DNA of 64,000 bases, from positions 124,001 through 188,000 of the forward strand of contig JAGDZQ010000035.1 in the NCBI GenBank assembly GCA_049115715.1, in the 5' to 3' direction. Below are positions 60,757 to 64,000 of this stretch, piece after piece. This DNA is from JAMZMI01 sp049115715 (GTDB lineage Bacteria; Bacteroidota; Bacteroidia; Cytophagales; Cyclobacteriaceae). A program made the position numbers and the translations under genes. Each line of letters starts with the position of its first letter. Within the stretch, counting starts at the first letter, position 1. A model generated the notes under the pieces. The model saw only the letters and a list, made by a program, of their open reading frames with translations, made no database searches and was not told where the DNA came from.

Positions 60757-61630
60757 GCTGGATATTTGATTTATTTCTGTGTCTAAATAATTTGATGAGC
60801 TTAGGCACATAATCTTCGCCTGTCTCGATAGCCACATAATTGACATCATTTCTGCTACAAAATCTTTCTAACTCTGTCGTATTATTCTTGTGTGTTTTGT
60901 CCAATATACTTCGGAAATTTCGAGATGAGCTATTAACCCATACGGTCTTTCCTGATTCTTTTTCCAAAAGTGGAATGATACCTAATCCAGGCATGTTAGA
61001 CTCTCTTTTATCGAAAAGCTGGACAACTACTAAATCGTGTTTTCTTGCTAATCCTTTTAATGCATGCTCATAAGCCTCGTCAATGAAGTCCGAGATCAAA
61101 AAAATCACTGCTTTTCTCTTAACCAAACCTAGCGCCATCTTAATAGCACCTTCCAGATTGGTTTTTTTCGACTTAGGTTTCAAATTGAAAATCCCCGACA
61201 GAATTTCGTAAGAATGTTTGGTTCCTTTGCCGGGCTTGATATATTTTTCTTTTTGATCAGAGAAACTTAAGAGTCCAACCTGACTGCTTTCCTTTACTGC
61301 TGAGATTGACAAGAGAGCTGTTATTTCTTTAGCCAAGTCAATTTTTTGCACGCCATTATTTCCTATCTCCTGAGAAGCCGAAACATCTAATAGAAATAGA
61401 ACCGTTTGCTCTTTTTCTTCAATAAATGTTTTGACAAAAGTGCCATGTCCCTTTGCCGTGACGTTCCAGTCGATCGTTCTTACGTCATCTCCGTATTGAT
61501 AGGAACGCACATCATCAAACTCCAAGCCGGATCCCTTGAAGATAGAATGAAAGTCACCTTGCATCTGGGAGTTGATAGCTTTGCGAATTCTGATCTCATA
61601 TTTTCTCAGCTTTTTGAGGATGTCCTTCAT
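60746..61630 (-). CDS. DUF58 domain protein
   Basis: 294 residues. DUF58 features are GDFHSIFKGSGLEFDDVRSYQYGDDVRTIDWNVTA and a VWA-like domain with LFLLDVSASQEIG. It usually works with a MoxR AAA+ ATPase and Bat proteins; no moxR gene lies next to it here, since upstream is a divergent DUF4296 gene. It is the first gene of DUF58-BatD-BatA, with an exact -7 element 19 nt upstream. Confidence 0.93.
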   Translation of the reverse strand: MKDILKKLRKYEIRIRKAINSQMQGDFHSIFKGSGLEFDDVRSYQYGDDVRTIDWNVTAKGHGTFVKTFIEEKEQTVLFLLDVSASQEIGNNGVQKIDLAKEITALLSISAVKESSQVGLLSFSDQKEKYIKPGKGTKHSYEILSGIFNLKPKSKKTNLEGAIKMALGLVKRKAVIFLISDFIDEAYEHALKGLARKHDLVVVQLFDKRESNMPGLGIIPLLEKESGKTVWVNSSSRNFRSILDKTHKNNTTELERFCSRNDVNYVAIETGEDYVPKLIKLFRHRNKSNIQRVR

Positions 61631-61649
61631 GCACAGTAATTTTGTATCT

Positions 61650-61657
61650 CAAAATTA
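61650..61657 (-). promoter_or_regulatory. -7 promoter element of the DUF58-Bat operon
   Basis: TAATTTTG on the minus strand ends 19 nt before the DUF58 ATG. A plus-strand TAATTTTG at 61637-61644 is present as well, 131 nt from the divergent DUF4296 start, and may be coincidental. Confidence 0.45.
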
Positions 61658-61775
61658 TATTAATTGAGCTTGCGCCTGAATGTGATTATTGAGAAATGTG
61701 GCGGATTGATTGAAGTTTCTTTCCTTCTGGACTGAATTTTAACGATCATTAACAAAAATCTAAACTTTAAAACTT

Positions 61776-62117
61776 GTGAAGAAATCCCTTTTAGTGTGTT
61801 TGGTCCTTTGTTCGGGTTGTTTCCAATTTGGTAACGACATCCCAGAAGATGTACTAGATCAGAAGGAAATGGCGAAGGTGATGACAGAGATTCATATTCT
61901 TGAATCTCGAATTTACAAGCTCTACTTGAAACAAGATTCCTCAAAAGTTCTCTATAACCATTTTGAAGCGCTACTTTTAGATAGTTTGAATGTTTCCGAA
62001 GAGAAATTTGACAGGAGTCTGGAATACTACTTTTCCCATGATGTCAAAGGCTTCCAGAAGGTATATCAGGTAGTAGTGGATTCCCTTCTTTCCAGACAGA
62101 AAAGAGCGAAAAACTAA
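61776..62117 (+). CDS. DUF4296 lipoprotein
   Basis: 113 residues from GTG 61776. A lipoprotein signal (KKSLLVCLVLCSGC, lipobox Cys15) leads into a helical DUF4296 domain: IPEDVLDQKEMAKVMTEIHILESRI and SLNVSEEKFDRSLEYYFSH. It is probably an inner-leaflet or periplasmic lipoprotein of unknown function. It lies 5 nt upstream of mutS2, so both are probably co-transcribed. Confidence 0.85.
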   Translation: MKKSLLVCLVLCSGCFQFGNDIPEDVLDQKEMAKVMTEIHILESRIYKLYLKQDSSKVLYNHFEALLLDSLNVSEEKFDRSLEYYFSHDVKGFQKVYQVVVDSLLSRQKRAKN

Positions 62118-62122
62118 TTCGA

Positions 62123-64000
62123 ATGTTGATTTTTCCACAAGATTTTAATGACAAGCTTGGTGTAGATCAAGTCATAGATTTGGTTGGTCAGAAGTGCAAA
62201 TCACCTTTTGGACTTGAATTCCTATCTAAAGTCAAGCCAACAGATCATCTGGCAGATATAACGCTCTGGTTGAATCAATCAGATGAAATGGTGAAGATTT
62301 TGAATGAGAAAGAGCAGATTCCTTCAAGAGATTTTCAGGACATCAGAGCATTTTTGAAGCGTGCACGCGTGCAGGGTGTTTTCTTAGCTGCTGAAGATTT
62401 TTCGATTTTAAAATCTTCTCTTCTTATCCTCTATCACTGGTCTCAATTTTTAAAGAAAAGGCAAGTCGAATCCCCTGAGCTATTTAAACTCACACTTGGT
62501 TTTGTTGCTGATAAGGCTTTAGCTGACGCGATAGACAGGATTATTGATGAGCGAGGATTGGTGAGAGATTCTGCTAGCCCCGAATTGGCCGGTATTCGTA
62601 GCTTGCTGATAAAGAAAGAACGAGAAGTCAGAACGGCGATTAACCGAATACTCAAAAAATCAGTTCAGGATAAGTTTACTGATGAGGATAGTACCGTCAC
62701 AATTCGAGACGGTAGACTTGTAATCCCAGTTCGAGCGGAAAATAAAAGAAAGATTCAGGGATTTATTCATGATGAATCTGCGACAGGGCAGACGGTATAT
62801 TTGGAGCCTACTGAAGTGCTCAATCTTAACAATGAGGTTCGAGAATTAAAGTTTCAGGAACATAGAGAAATAGCCAAAATTTTAACAGCACTCACAGATC
62901 AGCTGAGAGGCTCGTTGGATGATTTGGAAAAAGGAGCTTTCTTTATTGGTTTACTAGATTTTATTCATGCGAAGGCAGTTTTTGCAAATGAGATTGAAGC
63001 AGTAAAACCTAAGATTCAAAAGTATCCTTCTTTGAATTGGCGAGATGTGAGACATCCTCTGCTATGGCTTGCTCACAATTCAAAAAGCAAACCCACTGTG
63101 CCGCTTTCCATAAAGCTGAACCGACAAGAGAATAGAATTTTAGTCATTTCAGGCCCTAATGCAGGAGGGAAGTCAGTGGTGCTTAAAACGGTGGGCTTGG
63201 TGCAGTATCTTTTCCAATGTGGGTTTCTGGTTCCAGTAGATGAAGCATCGGAATTTGGGATATTCAAGAATATCCTACTTGACATTGGAGATACGCAATC
63301 CTTAGAAAATGACCTGAGTACCTATAGCTCGCATTTGGCTGCAATGAAGTATTTCAATGAAACGGCAGATAGAGATACGCTTTTCTTAATAGATGAATTT
63401 GGAACAGGGACAGAACCTCAGTTTGGAGGTGCGATAGCTGAATCTATACTAAATGAGCTTCACAAGAAGAAAGCCTTTGGAGTAGTAACTACCCACTATC
63501 AAAATCTCAAGAAGTACGCTGAGAACAATCTTGGGGTGATTAACGGAGCAATGAAGTACGATGTGAATGCTTTGGAGCCACTTTTCGAACTTGAGATTGG
63601 AAAACCCGGGAGCTCTTTTGCATTTGAGATAGCTAGAAAAATAGGGCTGCCCAAGTTCCTGATTGCAGAAGCAAAGACTAAAATAGGAGGCAAGCAGGTT
63701 GACTATGAGTTCTTACTGAATGATTTGGAAAAAGAACGAGGCAAGTATCGGCAACTAACTAAAAAGGCAGAGAAGGAGCAAAAAGAGATATCTGAAGTGC
63801 GAAATGACTATGAGCAGGTTCGAGGAATGGTGCAAGATGAGCGCAAGGAAATTATAAAAAAGGCGAAGCTCGAGGCAAAACAGATACTATCTGAAGCTAA
63901 CAGACAGATTGAGAATACGATAAGAGAAATAAAAGAAAACAAAGCGGACAAGGAAAAGACGAAACAAGCTCGTGGAAAACTGGAGGACTATGAGAATAGG
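62123..64000 (+). CDS. mutS2: Endonuclease MutS2 (3' end cut by window edge)
   Basis: 626 codons are visible from ATG 62123 and the frame is open to the last base. An N-terminal clamp/lever region (1-310) precedes the ABC-type ATPase with Walker A SGPNAGGKSV, TYSSHLAAMKYF, Walker B LFLIDEFGTGTEP and TTHYQNLK, then the start of the long coiled coil typical of MutS2. The Smr nuclease domain would lie beyond the window. MutS2 acts in suppressing recombination or in rescue of collided ribosomes. It follows the DUF4296 gene by 5 nt. Confidence 0.95.
   Translation, partial: MLIFPQDFNDKLGVDQVIDLVGQKCKSPFGLEFLSKVKPTDHLADITLWLNQSDEMVKILNEKEQIPSRDFQDIRAFLKRARVQGVFLAAEDFSILKSSLLILYHWSQFLKKRQVESPELFKLTLGFVADKALADAIDRIIDERGLVRDSASPELAGIRSLLIKKEREVRTAINRILKKSVQDKFTDEDSTVTIRDGRLVIPVRAENKRKIQGFIHDESATGQTVYLEPTEVLNLNNEVRELKFQEHREIAKILTALTDQLRGSLDDLEKGAFFIGLLDFIHAKAVFANEIEAVKPKIQKYPSLNWRDVRHPLLWLAHNSKSKPTVPLSIKLNRQENRILVISGPNAGGKSVVLKTVGLVQYLFQCGFLVPVDEASEFGIFKNILLDIGDTQSLENDLSTYSSHLAAMKYFNETADRDTLFLIDEFGTGTEPQFGGAIAESILNELHKKKAFGVVTTHYQNLKKYAENNLGVINGAMKYDVNALEPLFELEIGKPGSSFAFEIARKIGLPKFLIAEAKTKIGGKQVDYEFLLNDLEKERGKYRQLTKKAEKEQKEISEVRNDYEQVRGMVQDERKEIIKKAKLEAKQILSEANRQIENTIREIKENKADKEKTKQARGKLEDYENR

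Noticed and set aside
1..64000. tRNA, rRNA, tmRNA, CRISPR array, prophage or complete insertion sequence
   Set aside because: No cloverleaf-like GTTCGAnnC context, spaced direct-repeat array, integrase, transposase or phage structural gene was seen in reading.

Overview
The window looks like chromosomal DNA of a member of the Bacteroidota, most likely a marine-type Cytophagales. Several signs point there: modest G+C content, almost no Shine-Dalgarno signals, and repeated matches to the Bacteroidota -7 promoter element TAnnTTTG, sometimes only 3-7 nt before a start codon. Many families are also typical of the phylum (DUF3667, DUF3822, DUF4159, DUF4296, DUF4905, TIGR02757, UPF0175/DUF3368, PafA phosphatase, PKD lipoproteins, a membrane-anchored MutS homologue). 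This is inferred from gene content; no rRNA or tRNA gene was seen.

Layout. 1-3.8 kb: the end of a TetR-type regulator coupled to an ABC1/AarF kinase, then a 2,4-dienoyl-CoA reductase-like SDR and phenylalanine hydroxylase. 3.8-6.5 kb: hisH-hisA-hisF-hisIE, followed by a UPF0175/DUF3368 toxin-antitoxin pair. 7.2-15 kb: a beta-barrel protein, a flavoprotein resembling dihydrolipoyl dehydrogenase without its redox cysteines, a candidate small RNA, an iodotyrosine-deiodinase-like nitroreductase next to purine nucleoside phosphorylase, an aspartyl-protease-like/PDZ protein, a class III aminotransferase and thiol peroxidase. 15-23 kb: LytM peptidase, FAH-family protein, mtaB, and an exported TPR-CHAT protein coupled to an outer-membrane barrel. 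23-32 kb: two lipoproteins (one PKD+CBM6), a pafA-HAD-DUF4159 unit and a GH63-like glucosidase.

32-39.5 kb: guaA, a TPR/PBP1-fold exported protein overlapping hemL, small genes, an S4 protein, a probable broken gene with an in-frame amber codon, and a TPR membrane protein. 39.7-41.6 kb: aguA and aguB, which together convert agmatine to putrescine. 41.6-42.4 kb: a gene-free stretch with degenerate palindromic repeats and a 382-bp element bounded by 20-bp perfect terminal inverted repeats (a MITE candidate). 42.4-48.2 kb: a compact minus-strand cluster of NfeD protease, small membrane protein, DUF3667, membrane MutS-like ATPase, glycosyltransferase and SRPBCC protein. 48.4-50.9 kb: DUF4905, LysM/double-psi-barrel protein and TIGR02757. 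51-58.7 kb: pyrE, two Nudix proteins, a coaD/DUF3822/pseudopilin-like unit, DUF1573, DUF423, yggS, and a GH3-family ligase coupled to a LysE exporter. 58.8-64 kb: a reduced Bat locus (DUF58, BatD-like, BatA), a DUF4296 lipoprotein and mutS2 running off the right edge.

Most of the window is core metabolism and envelope biology. No phage, CRISPR array or large defence island was seen. The best leads are the two-hairpin small RNA at about 10.3 kb, the MITE-like element, the amber-interrupted gene, the cysteine-less flavoprotein, the dehalogenase-like enzyme, the exported CHAT module and the membrane MutS operon.
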